From the NCBI GenBank assembly GCA_002689405.1, contig NZFZ01000001.1, positions 1 through 13,766 of the forward strand: a stretch of 13,766 nt of DNA. Reading direction: 5' to 3'. The notes under the pieces were generated by a model. The model did no database searches, was not told the origin of the DNA, and saw nothing but the letters and a program-made list of their open reading frames with translations. Origin of the DNA: Gammaproteobacteria bacterium. GTDB lineage: Bacteria; Pseudomonadota; Gammaproteobacteria; Magnimaribacterales; AG-339-G14. The number at the start of each line of letters is the position of its first letter. The stretch's first letter is position 1. A program made the position numbers and the translations under genes. This document shows, in pieces, positions 7,413-13,601 of this stretch.

Positions 7413-7490
7413 TGTCCCTTGTGCTCTTGGGGGAGACATGTACAAGGGGCTCTTAAAAAAAACCCTAGCTGAAAAGCTAGGGTTTTTCTT
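7413..7490 (+). ncRNA. Candidate small RNA of about 78 nt with two hairpins
   Basis: From the predicted start at about 7413 the RNA would fold at once into a 9-bp stem (GTCCCTTGT, 7414-7422, with ACAAGGGGC, 7442-7450; one G-U pair). A small inner CTC/GAG helix (7424-7426/7433-7435) would close a TTGGGG loop. An A-rich linker follows, then the 13-bp terminator hairpin with a U-rich tail. Promoter, 5'-end stem and intrinsic terminator line up as in many Hfq-type sRNAs, but I recognise no known family. It lies between the convergent ends of the Sir2 and proteorhodopsin genes. A 24-codon ORF opens inside it (ATG at 7438), but its SD spacing is too tight and it runs through the terminator, so I do not call it. 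Regulatory targets are unknown. Confidence 0.42.
7458..7487. terminator. Bidirectional Rho-independent terminator between Sir2/sRNA and proteorhodopsin
   Basis: AAAAACCCTAGCT (7458-7470) and AGCTAGGGTTTTT (7475-7487) form a perfect 13-bp stem around a GAAA loop. Both strands end in a T-run, so it can stop the plus-strand transcript and the proteorhodopsin transcript, whose stop codon is 17 bp away. Confidence 0.92.
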
Positions 7491-7503
7491 TACCAGGCTG
7501 ATA

Positions 7504-8190
7504 CTAAGCTGAATCTGCTTTAGCAGCTGCCCAAATTGCTAAACCGAATGCTGTTTTGTTGATCAAATCAGCAAGGTTATAAACAATGTTTAATGCTTCG
7601 TTGTTAACTCCACCTGCGAAGTAACCAAGCGCGTAACCAACTGGGTAAATTGCCCAACCTACAGTTACAATCCATTTAATCGTGTTAAATGCGCTTTGAC
7701 TTGCAGAGTTTCCACTAGAGGCATTGGCTGCGGCAGTCTCACCAAGAAATATTTCATAGATGATGTATACCCAAGCAATCATTCCAACAGCAAAACCTAC
7801 TGAAGGTGCCCATAGTCCAGTTTCACCAAGATAACCACCAACAAGCATTACTATTGATGCGATAAGTAAACGCCAGAATATGCCTGCGCTTACCGCTGTT
7901 ACAGCTGCAACAATTAAGTAAAACTCAATGATTTGAAGTGGAACTGTGATTAACCAGTCAATGTATCTAAATACCGTAGGGGAAGCTCCCATGTCTGACC
8001 ACATTCCTCTCATGTATAGGTAATGCCAAAAAGCAATACCAGTAACAAGACCGGCAACGGTAAGAGAAGTTCTCCACTTACCAGATACGTCTTGTCTTTC
8101 TACAAAGAAGAAAACTGTCGACGCTAACATAATAGCAGTCGCAATCCAGAACGAGATACCTACGTAATCATTTGTAGCTAAATAGCCCAT
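7504..8190 (-). CDS. Proteorhodopsin, blue-tuned light-driven proton pump
   Basis: This is a seven-helix retinal protein of the inner membrane that exports protons in light. Counting from the ATG at 8188-8190 (228 residues), the functional residues of green proteorhodopsin all align with a constant offset of 19. They are the proton acceptor D78 (D97) in RYIDWLITVPLQ, its partner H56 (H75), the donor E89 (E108) and the Schiff-base lysine K212 (K231) in LINKTAFG. The tuning site (105) is Q86, which in known proteorhodopsins gives blue absorption. An in-frame TTG at 8202 would add four residues, but GGGAGG (8195-8200) lies between it and the ATG with ideal spacing, so the ATG is the start. The N-terminus (MGYLATNDY) lacks the signal peptide of the first SAR86 protein. 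No retinal synthesis gene is nearby. The gene lies 86 bp below the MATE gene. Confidence 0.97.
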   Translation of the reverse strand: MGYLATNDYVGISFWIATAIMLASTVFFFVERQDVSGKWRTSLTVAGLVTGIAFWHYLYMRGMWSDMGASPTVFRYIDWLITVPLQIIEFYLIVAAVTAVSAGIFWRLLIASIVMLVGGYLGETGLWAPSVGFAVGMIAWVYIIYEIFLGETAAANASSGNSASQSAFNTIKWIVTVGWAIYPVGYALGYFAGGVNNEALNIVYNLADLINKTAFGLAIWAAAKADSA

Positions 8191-8276
8191 AAATCCTCCC
8201 AAAAGTGATTTAATTTATAAATTAACTCTCCAAAATGAGTTATGTCTTAGATGATATACGTAATTTTTGAAAAACT
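8191..8276 (-). promoter_or_regulatory. Proteorhodopsin leader with a 16-bp perfect palindrome
   Basis: The 86-bp gap after the MATE stop contains TTAATTTATAAATTAA (8210-8225), a perfect palindrome 20 bp upstream of the start codon. A TATAAA box on the minus strand (8214-8219) lies inside it and would give a start near 8207 and a 16- to 17-base leader containing the GGGAGG ribosome site. The -35 region is weak. The palindrome could be an operator or simply an AT-rich promoter core. Confidence 0.4.
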
Positions 8277-9650
8277 CTAGGTTTTAAGTTTTATCCACCG
8301 ACCAGATTCAAAGCGATATGTAAAGAGAATTCCTTTAACAATGTAGTCGATAATCAAACTACCAAAAATGTATTCAATTGGAAAATTCAACCAAACAAAA
8401 AAGCCAGCGAAGGTGAGCCTAAAGAAAACTAGGCTTATTGTAATGATGTAGAGCGGCGATTTAGTATCTCCCGCTCCTCGCAAAGCTCCGCCTAAAGCAA
8501 ATTCCAAAGCCATCAAAGGCTGCATAATTCCGAGGATCCAGACAAATAAAACTGTCAAACGAATGACTTCAGGATCATCGACAAAAAAACTGGCAATTGG
8601 ACGAGATGCTAAAGCTAAAACAATTCCTAAAATTCCCATGGAAACCATAGTGAGTCCTGCAGAACGCCACCCACTTCTTTTTGCTTCTTTTGGATTTTCT
8701 GCGCCAATGAATTGTCCGGTTAAAGTAGCGCCAGCTACCGTAAAGCCTTGGCCGACCATGAAAGAGAGCATCAAAATATTTATACCGACATTGTAAGCAG
8801 CAATTGGTGCATTTCCATACAAGGAAATAATCCAAAAATAGAGAAGAAGGCCCAATTGAAACACACCTTGCTCCAGTCCAGCTGGCGTAGATACATGAAT
8901 CAATTCTCTAAACCTAGAAAAGGAAAAGCTAGTAAGTTTTGGTAAAGGAATAGTAATGATTCTAGAAACCCAAACTAAAATTCCCAATATTGCACCGATA
9001 CCAAAAGATATCCCTCCAGCATATGCTGCTCCAACAACACCAAGCTCAGGAAATCCAAACTGCCCATTAACAAATCCTATTAGAAGGAAAATATTTATTA
9101 CGTTTTGAATTAAGCCTAAATACAGAGGCGTCTTCACGTCCCCTGCAGCTCTAATTGCCGCACCTTGAACAATCGAAACTCCAAAAGCCGGAGCGAACAA
9201 AATCAGTACTTTTAAATAATCTACAGCTAAATCTTTTGCTTCTGCCTCCAAACCAAAAAGACCCATTAAATCTTCCCCAGCGACCCAGATGACAAAAATG
9301 GAGATAAAGCTTAAAAAAATACTTATTAAAATTGAGTCATATAAGACTTGGCTAGCTTCTTGATATCGTCTTGCGCCATAAGCTCTTGCAACCAAAGCAG
9401 TGGTACCTGTAGAAATCGCCATCATGATGGATTGAATTACAAAGAAGATTCGACCGCCTGTGCCGACAGCAGCAACCGCATCTGTACCTAAATTTCCTAC
9501 GGCTTTTAATGCAACTACACCAACGGAAGCATAGAGAATGTTTGCTAATATCGATGGCCATGCAAGACCCCAGACTGAAAGTGTTTCAGGACTGGCTACC
9601 TTTTCGGTTGATTCATCGTCAATATCTGAACGAGCAGTAGATTCTTGCAT
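8277..9650 (-). CDS. MATE-family efflux transporter (NorM/DinF-like)
   Basis: MATE transporters export organic cations, drugs or metabolites in exchange for sodium or protons across the inner membrane. The 457-residue protein has about twelve hydrophobic segments in two homologous halves. The first begins at about residue 25 (LSVWGLAWPSILANILYASV) and includes the typical ISTGTTALVARAYGARR loop. The second, from about residue 240, has the matching GFTVAGATLTGQFIGAENP. A long acidic N-terminal tail (MQESTARSDIDDESTEK) precedes the first helix. Length and layout fit the family, but the substrate cannot be read from sequence. No Shine-Dalgarno precedes the ATG. The start lies 26 bp after the stop of the TonB-dependent receptor, so the two are probably cotranscribed. 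Confidence 0.92.
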   Translation of the reverse strand: MQESTARSDIDDESTEKVASPETLSVWGLAWPSILANILYASVGVVALKAVGNLGTDAVAAVGTGGRIFFVIQSIMMAISTGTTALVARAYGARRYQEASQVLYDSILISIFLSFISIFVIWVAGEDLMGLFGLEAEAKDLAVDYLKVLILFAPAFGVSIVQGAAIRAAGDVKTPLYLGLIQNVINIFLLIGFVNGQFGFPELGVVGAAYAGGISFGIGAILGILVWVSRIITIPLPKLTSFSFSRFRELIHVSTPAGLEQGVFQLGLLLYFWIISLYGNAPIAAYNVGINILMLSFMVGQGFTVAGATLTGQFIGAENPKEAKRSGWRSAGLTMVSMGILGIVLALASRPIASFFVDDPEVIRLTVLFVWILGIMQPLMALEFALGGALRGAGDTKSPLYIITISLVFFRLTFAGFFVWLNFPIEYIFGSLIIDYIVKGILFTYRFESGRWIKLKT

Positions 9651-9676
9651 GCTAAAAAGTATTGGATATGAGTAAT

Positions 9677-11683
9677 TTAAAAAGAATAACTAAATCCGAA
9701 TCGCCATTGTAGCGGAAGACCTGGAAAATATCTTTGTCCAGAAAAAGAGGAGTAATCTGCACGTTCGGCATAGCGCTTATTGAATACGTTTAGAATACTG
9801 AAGTTGATATCTAGCTTAGAAGTCAAATTATAAAAACCTCTAAAGTTGGTTAAATAATGTCCTGGATAACTGTATTGGTTTGCAGGATCGGTAAAGTATT
9901 TGCCTAAATATTCTTCTTCAATTTGAAGAGTTAGCTTTTCAAACGGAAAGATATTAAAAAATATACTCCCTTGGACTCTTGGTGCAGTATCGATCATATT
10001 ACCTTCATAAACTCCAATGGATGGCAAAGAATAATCATACAGATGTTCAGCAAAACTCCATGCATACTTGATCATTAACATAGGGTTTACATCTACAGAC
10101 CCAGAAATTTCAATACCTTGGTGTTTTGATTTTCCTCCGGTTACAGTTGATGCATCATTATCTTTATAGATGTAATTATTTTTCTTGGAAGAAAATAGAA
10201 CAAATTTATTTAGGAAGTTATCCCCAGTTGAAAGAAGTCCAAATTCTATTGAATCTATTTTTTCAGAATTTAAGTCAGCCAAAGTTTGTGCTTTTTGTAG
10301 TCTAAAAAGCTCATTAATTTGTGGTGGTCGAAAACCTTTGCTGAATTGCAAAAAGAATTCGTTTGTCATTACTTGCTTGGAAAAGCCAAACCTAAAAGAA
10401 TTATCGGAAAACGAAATATCAGTATCAGCAGGTCTTGAGTAATAACATCCACCAAATCCGCATGATGAACCATCAGCTCTGGTTCTACCGTCAAGCATGA
10501 GGTTATCGTAATCGTAATTGAGTCTCTCAGATCTTACATTTGAAAATATTTTAAAATCGTCATCAGTTATAAATTCATGCGATAAAAAGATAGCAATTAA
10601 GTTAGTGTCGACTTCAAAGTCGTAATGCAAGCCTTGAGGTCTTACCGCATTATTAAAAGCTGAACTGGTTGTTAGTTTATTCGCTTGAAATTCTTCTAAT
10701 TGAATTCCAGCCATTTCAAAATTGATTCCAAAAGAAAGTTTGTGGCCAGGAAAGCTTTTCACATCCATTAAAAAGTTCAAACCCGAACTGGTTTGGCTAT
10801 TTTTTTCTAAGGGCTTGCCAGGCAGATAGTGCTGGATGAAATCCATCTTGCTGTGCCTAAGGTAAGGTCTTAATTGAAATTCAAAATTATCTTTAATTTG
10901 AGTTAAAAGCGTATTTAAGCGCAATGACTTGGCATCGCGATAGGCTTCTGGATTTGCATTCGTTAATCTTAAATCTGATTTATAAGAGCTGATATAGCCT
11001 GCAGTTTCTTGGTTGATATTGGTTAAATTTAAAAGTGTTGTCGCTTGCCAGTTCTTAGTATTGTTCTTTGATTTAAAAGCTAATTTTTGTTGATCAAAGC
11101 CACTGGCATCTCTAAATCCCTTATCTCTATCTAAAGCGACTCCCAAGGACCAATTGGTTGCTTCTTGATACTGAAAAGATGTTTTGAATGACTCATCATC
11201 ATTTATTTCTGTCTTTAGATAATTATCTGCGCCAATCTCAAGAGATTTAAAATTGATTGCCCCATGCAAAGCATTGCCCCCAAATCTAGCGCTAGAAGGA
11301 CCTTTTAAAATTTCAACCTGAGAGGCTAAGTTTGTAGATACTTCAAAAAGATTATTGACGTTACAAAATCCAGCAGGCCTGATTGGCAAGCCATCTTCTA
11401 AAATCAAGAAAGATCCGCATGCACCTGAACCGGTTAATACTGGAGATCTTAAAGAAATTAAACTTTCTTGACCTGATCCTCTACTAATCCAGCTACCTGC
11501 TGAAGAATTGAAAAGTTCTTTGTTGTGGGTGACGTTTAAAAATTTAATTTCCTCAGAAGAGATTGTTTCTGAAGAAGGCTTAAAATTCCAATTTTGATTG
11601 GTAGATACTGTAAGTTCTTCGTTCGTTTCTGCAAGAAAAGAAAAACTAGAAAAAAATAACAATAAAAGGAAAGCAAAAGGCAT
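9677..11683 (-). CDS. TonB-dependent outer membrane receptor
   Basis: This 668-residue receptor has a signal peptide (residues 1-18, cut after SFSFLA), a TonB-box-like EELTVST (22-28), a plug domain at about 40-150 with VEILKGPSSARFGGNALHGA (123-142), then a beta-barrel ending in FGFSYSF with the C-terminal Phe recognised by the barrel assembly machinery. It would import a scarce ligand using energy from TonB-ExbBD. The substrate is unknown. The plug has a cysteine pair (C89, C107) and a barrel loop has C408 and C413 in SCGFGGCYY, both likely disulphides. The signal peptide lacks the usual Lys/Arg near its N-terminus, yet an in-frame stop three codons upstream rules out a longer form. There is no ribosome site, and the -10-like TATAAT lies five bases before the ATG. 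The MATE gene follows. Confidence 0.94.
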   Translation of the reverse strand: MPFAFLLLLFFSSFSFLAETNEELTVSTNQNWNFKPSSETISSEEIKFLNVTHNKELFNSSAGSWISRGSGQESLISLRSPVLTGSGACGSFLILEDGLPIRPAGFCNVNNLFEVSTNLASQVEILKGPSSARFGGNALHGAINFKSLEIGADNYLKTEINDDESFKTSFQYQEATNWSLGVALDRDKGFRDASGFDQQKLAFKSKNNTKNWQATTLLNLTNINQETAGYISSYKSDLRLTNANPEAYRDAKSLRLNTLLTQIKDNFEFQLRPYLRHSKMDFIQHYLPGKPLEKNSQTSSGLNFLMDVKSFPGHKLSFGINFEMAGIQLEEFQANKLTTSSAFNNAVRPQGLHYDFEVDTNLIAIFLSHEFITDDDFKIFSNVRSERLNYDYDNLMLDGRTRADGSSCGFGGCYYSRPADTDISFSDNSFRFGFSKQVMTNEFFLQFSKGFRPPQINELFRLQKAQTLADLNSEKIDSIEFGLLSTGDNFLNKFVLFSSKKNNYIYKDNDASTVTGGKSKHQGIEISGSVDVNPMLMIKYAWSFAEHLYDYSLPSIGVYEGNMIDTAPRVQGSIFFNIFPFEKLTLQIEEEYLGKYFTDPANQYSYPGHYLTNFRGFYNLTSKLDINFSILNVFNKRYAERADYSSFSGQRYFPGLPLQWRFGFSYSF

Positions 11684-11688
11684 GCGGA

Positions 11689-11694
11689 ATTATA
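11689..11694 (-). promoter_or_regulatory. -10 box directly before the TonB-receptor start
   Basis: On the minus strand a consensus TATAAT (11689-11694) follows the T-run of the amt terminator and stands five bases (TCCGC) before the ATG at 11683. If used, transcription would start at or beside the A of the ATG. The -35 position falls inside the terminator hairpin and is not consensus, so the promoter is unproven. Confidence 0.35.
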
Positions 11695-11695
11695 T

Positions 11696-11728
11696 AAAAA
11701 AAGCAGGTAAGTTTCCTTACCTGCTTTT
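11696..11728 (-). terminator. Rho-independent terminator of glnK-amt
   Basis: On the minus strand a perfect 13-bp stem (AAAAGCAGGTAAG, 11728-11716, with its complement 11711-11699) closes a GAAA loop and runs into seven T's (11702-11696). It lies about 20 bp after the amt stop codon and ends the operon just ahead of the TonB-receptor gene. Confidence 0.92.
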
Positions 11729-11747
11729 AAGGGGGGAGGATTATTAA

Positions 11748-12974
11748 TTAATCTTTAAACTCAGGGTATGCTTCCACTCCAATTTCTGAAGCGTCTAGTC
11801 CTGAAGATTCTTCTTCCTCTGTAGGTCTTAAACCTACAGTTGCATTTAGCACTAATAAAGTACCTGCAGTACAGATGAAAGCCCAAAGGAAAATTGAAAT
11901 AGCTCCAATTGCTTGAGTACCAAAAGCTCCAGCACCAGAAAGTGGTGTCGCCATGATTCCCCAAATACCAACGGTACCGTGAGCTGAAATCGCACCAACT
12001 GGATCATCTATTTTAAGTACTGTGTCTAAGAAGACCACTGAGAAGTAAACGATGATTCCACCAATGAATCCAATGATTGTAGCTAGTCCGCCTGAAGGAG
12101 TATCAGGAGCTGCTGTAATAGCAACCAGACCTGCAATGGCACCGTTAATGGCCATTGTTACATCTGCCTTACCAGTAAGAACTTTAGCTATTAGTAAAGC
12201 ACCAATCACACCACCTGCAGCGGAAGCATTTGTGTTAAGAAAAACTTGAGCAACAGCGTTTGCGTTAGCAGCATCGTTAATAGCTAATTGAGACCCACCG
12301 TTGAATCCAAACCAACCTAACCAAAGGATTAGTGCACCTAAGGCTGCGATTGGAATATTTGAACCTCTCATAACTTTAATGGATCCATCTGAACCGTATT
12401 TTCCAGTTCTTGGGCCAAGAATAATTACCGCAGCAAGAGCAGCAGCTGCTCCACATAAGTGGACAACACCCGATCCCGCGAAATCTGTGTAACCAATTGC
12501 ATCTAACCAACCGCCACCCCATTTCCAGTAACCTTGAACTGGGTAGATAAAGCCTGTTAGGACTATGGCAAATAAGAAAAATGGCATTAATTTCATTCTT
12601 TCTGCAACTGCTCCTGAAATAATTGACATTGCTGTTGCAACGAAAACTACCTGAAAGAAAAAGTCAGCAGCATCTGAATAACCCAAATCAGTATTGAAAG
12701 TTAAGCCACCTAAAGACATGCCCCAAGTACTACCTATCATTGGAAAGTATGCGTTATATACGCTATCACCTGGGTACATTAAAAAGAAACCACATACTAA
12801 GTACATGACACATGCGATCGAGTATAGACCTATATTTTTAGTAACAATTTCTGATACATTTTTAGATCTAACTAAACCGGCTTCTAACATTGTAAATCCT
12901 GCAGCCATCCACATTACGAAGGCTCCAGAGATTAATAAATAAAAAGTATTTAAAGCATACTCTAATTCACTCAT
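11748..12974 (-). CDS. amt: Ammonium transporter (Amt family)
   Basis: This trimeric inner-membrane channel takes up ammonium. The 408 residues show eleven hydrophobic segments, with the start at residue 8 or so and no signal peptide. Pore features are complete: the twin histidines H172 (DFAGSGVVHLCG) and H332 (GAISAHGTVGIWG), D165 at the substrate recruitment position, F107 before Q108 at the phenylalanine gate, and WFGFNGGSQ (221-229). The C-terminal tail (SGLDASEIGVEAYPEF) keeps the conserved elements through which GlnK docks and blocks the pore. AAGGAG eight bases upstream lies within the last glnK codons, and the two genes overlap by 8 nt, so translation is probably coupled. A strong terminator follows. 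Expression under nitrogen limitation is inferred from the pairing. Confidence 0.97.
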   Translation of the reverse strand: MSELEYALNTFYLLISGAFVMWMAAGFTMLEAGLVRSKNVSEIVTKNIGLYSIACVMYLVCGFFLMYPGDSVYNAYFPMIGSTWGMSLGGLTFNTDLGYSDAADFFFQVVFVATAMSIISGAVAERMKLMPFFLFAIVLTGFIYPVQGYWKWGGGWLDAIGYTDFAGSGVVHLCGAAAALAAVIILGPRTGKYGSDGSIKVMRGSNIPIAALGALILWLGWFGFNGGSQLAINDAANANAVAQVFLNTNASAAGGVIGALLIAKVLTGKADVTMAINGAIAGLVAITAAPDTPSGGLATIIGFIGGIIVYFSVVFLDTVLKIDDPVGAISAHGTVGIWGIMATPLSGAGAFGTQAIGAISIFLWAFICTAGTLLVLNATVGLRPTEEEESSGLDASEIGVEAYPEFKD

Positions 12975-13323
12975 TGCTATTCTCCTTTATAGCGTCCTCA
13001 CCAGTTTCACCTGTTCTGATGCGAACGACATCGTTAAGTTCTGTTACAAAAATCTTGCCATCACCTATCTCACCGGTATTTGCGACTTCTCGCACGGCTC
13101 GGATGATGTTTTCGACGTCATCGTCTTTACAAGCTACTTGAAACATCGTTTTAGGTTTTGTGTCTACTTCATAACTGGCACCACGATAAGTTTCAGAATG
13201 CCCCTTTTGGGTTCCAAAACCTTGAGCAGAAATGATGGTAGCTCCACCTGTACCAATGGTTGATAAAGCACGCCTAACTCCATCGGATCTGGACGGCTTA
13301 ACGACTATTGTTAAAAGTTTCAT
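12967..13323 (-). CDS. glnK: Nitrogen regulatory protein PII (GlnK)
   Basis: PII proteins sense ATP/ADP and 2-oxoglutarate and, when nitrogen is ample, bind Amt to stop ammonium uptake. The 118-residue protein matches GlnK throughout: KPSRSDGVRRALSTIG at the start, the T-loop KGHSETYRGASYEVD (40-54) with Y51 at the uridylylation site, TGEIGDGKIFV (83-93) and RIRTGE (101-106). Its C-terminus is about six residues longer than the 112-residue norm because it reads over the amt ribosome site and start. AGGTGA six bases before the ATG sets the start. A TATAAT (13355-13360) lies 31 bp upstream. The T-loop tyrosine implies that a GlnD uridylyltransferase exists elsewhere in the genome. Confidence 0.97.
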   Translation of the reverse strand: MKLLTIVVKPSRSDGVRRALSTIGTGGATIISAQGFGTQKGHSETYRGASYEVDTKPKTMFQVACKDDDVENIIRAVREVANTGEIGDGKIFVTELNDVVRIRTGETGEDAIKENSNE

Positions 13324-13354
13324 ATCTTCACCTAATCAAAGATTATTAATAGAA

Positions 13355-13360
13355 ATTATA
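13355..13360 (-). promoter_or_regulatory. -10 box of the glnK-amt promoter
   Basis: A consensus TATAAT on the minus strand would start transcription near 13347, leaving a leader of about 25 bases with the AGGTGA ribosome site. The -35 position is not consensus, which would fit activator dependence. I found no TGGC-N8-TTGC sigma54 promoter in 13324-13501, although many glnK operons have one. Confidence 0.4.
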
Positions 13361-13444
13361 GAGAGTCGTAAATCAGCTATATTAGAAGCTAAAAGAGTAA
13401 AAATATGGCGTTTTGCACTAAAACTTTTCAAAAAGAGATATTTT

Positions 13445-13470
13445 AAAAAACTATTTGCACCAATAAATAG
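13445..13470 (-). terminator. Weak hairpin plus T-run after tRNA-Glu
   Basis: On the minus strand CTATTT (13470-13465) and AAATAG (13456-13451) can pair across an 8-base loop and are followed by six T's. The stem is only 6 bp and AT-rich, so termination would be leaky. It would separate the tRNA-Glu transcript from glnK. Nothing else is evident in the 178-bp gap. Confidence 0.3.
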
Positions 13471-13501
13471 CAATGCGGATATTTTGCCAAGAGCAAATTC
13501 T

Positions 13502-13576
13502 TGGCGTCCCCTAGGGGGATCGAACCCCTGTTGCCGAGATGAAAACCCGGTGTCCTAACCGCTAGACGAAGGGGAC
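13502..13576 (-). tRNA. tRNA-Glu (anticodon UUC)
   Basis: The minus strand gives a 75-nt cloverleaf: acceptor GTCCCCT/AGGGGAC, D-arm GTCTAGCGGTTAGGAC, anticodon loop TTTTCAT on a CCGGG/CTCGG stem (one G-U pair), T-arm GGGGTTCGATCCCCC, discriminator G and an encoded CCA (13502-13504). It resembles E. coli tRNA-Glu at both ends. It lies 25 bp below the trmJ stop codon on the same strand. Confidence 0.98.
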
Positions 13577-13601
13577 ACTGAAGGAAGATGATTTTATCAG
13601 A

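Noticed and set aside
7438-7512. A 24-codon ORF with a purine-rich GGGGGAG just upstream
   Set aside because: The ribosome-site spacing is only 2-3 bases, the frame runs through the 13-bp terminator and into the proteorhodopsin 3' end, and the stem-forming sequence explains the composition better.
8191-8202. Extending proteorhodopsin to the in-frame TTG at 8202
   Set aside because: The GGGAGG ribosome site would be inside the coding sequence, and it is ideally placed for the ATG at 8190.
11729-11740. GGGGGGAGGA on the plus strand, resembling a strong Shine-Dalgarno
   Set aside because: No plus-strand gene follows; it is the spacer between the amt stop and its terminator.
13381-13440. Sigma54-like TGGC...TTGC string upstream of glnK (around 13405-13417)
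   Set aside because: It is on the strand opposite to glnK and the GG-GC spacing is too short for a sigma54 promoter.
13232-13558. 108-codon plus-strand open frame spanning glnK, its leader and tRNA-Glu
   Set aside because: It overlaps the antisense of glnK and most of a tRNA gene, so it is a chance frame.
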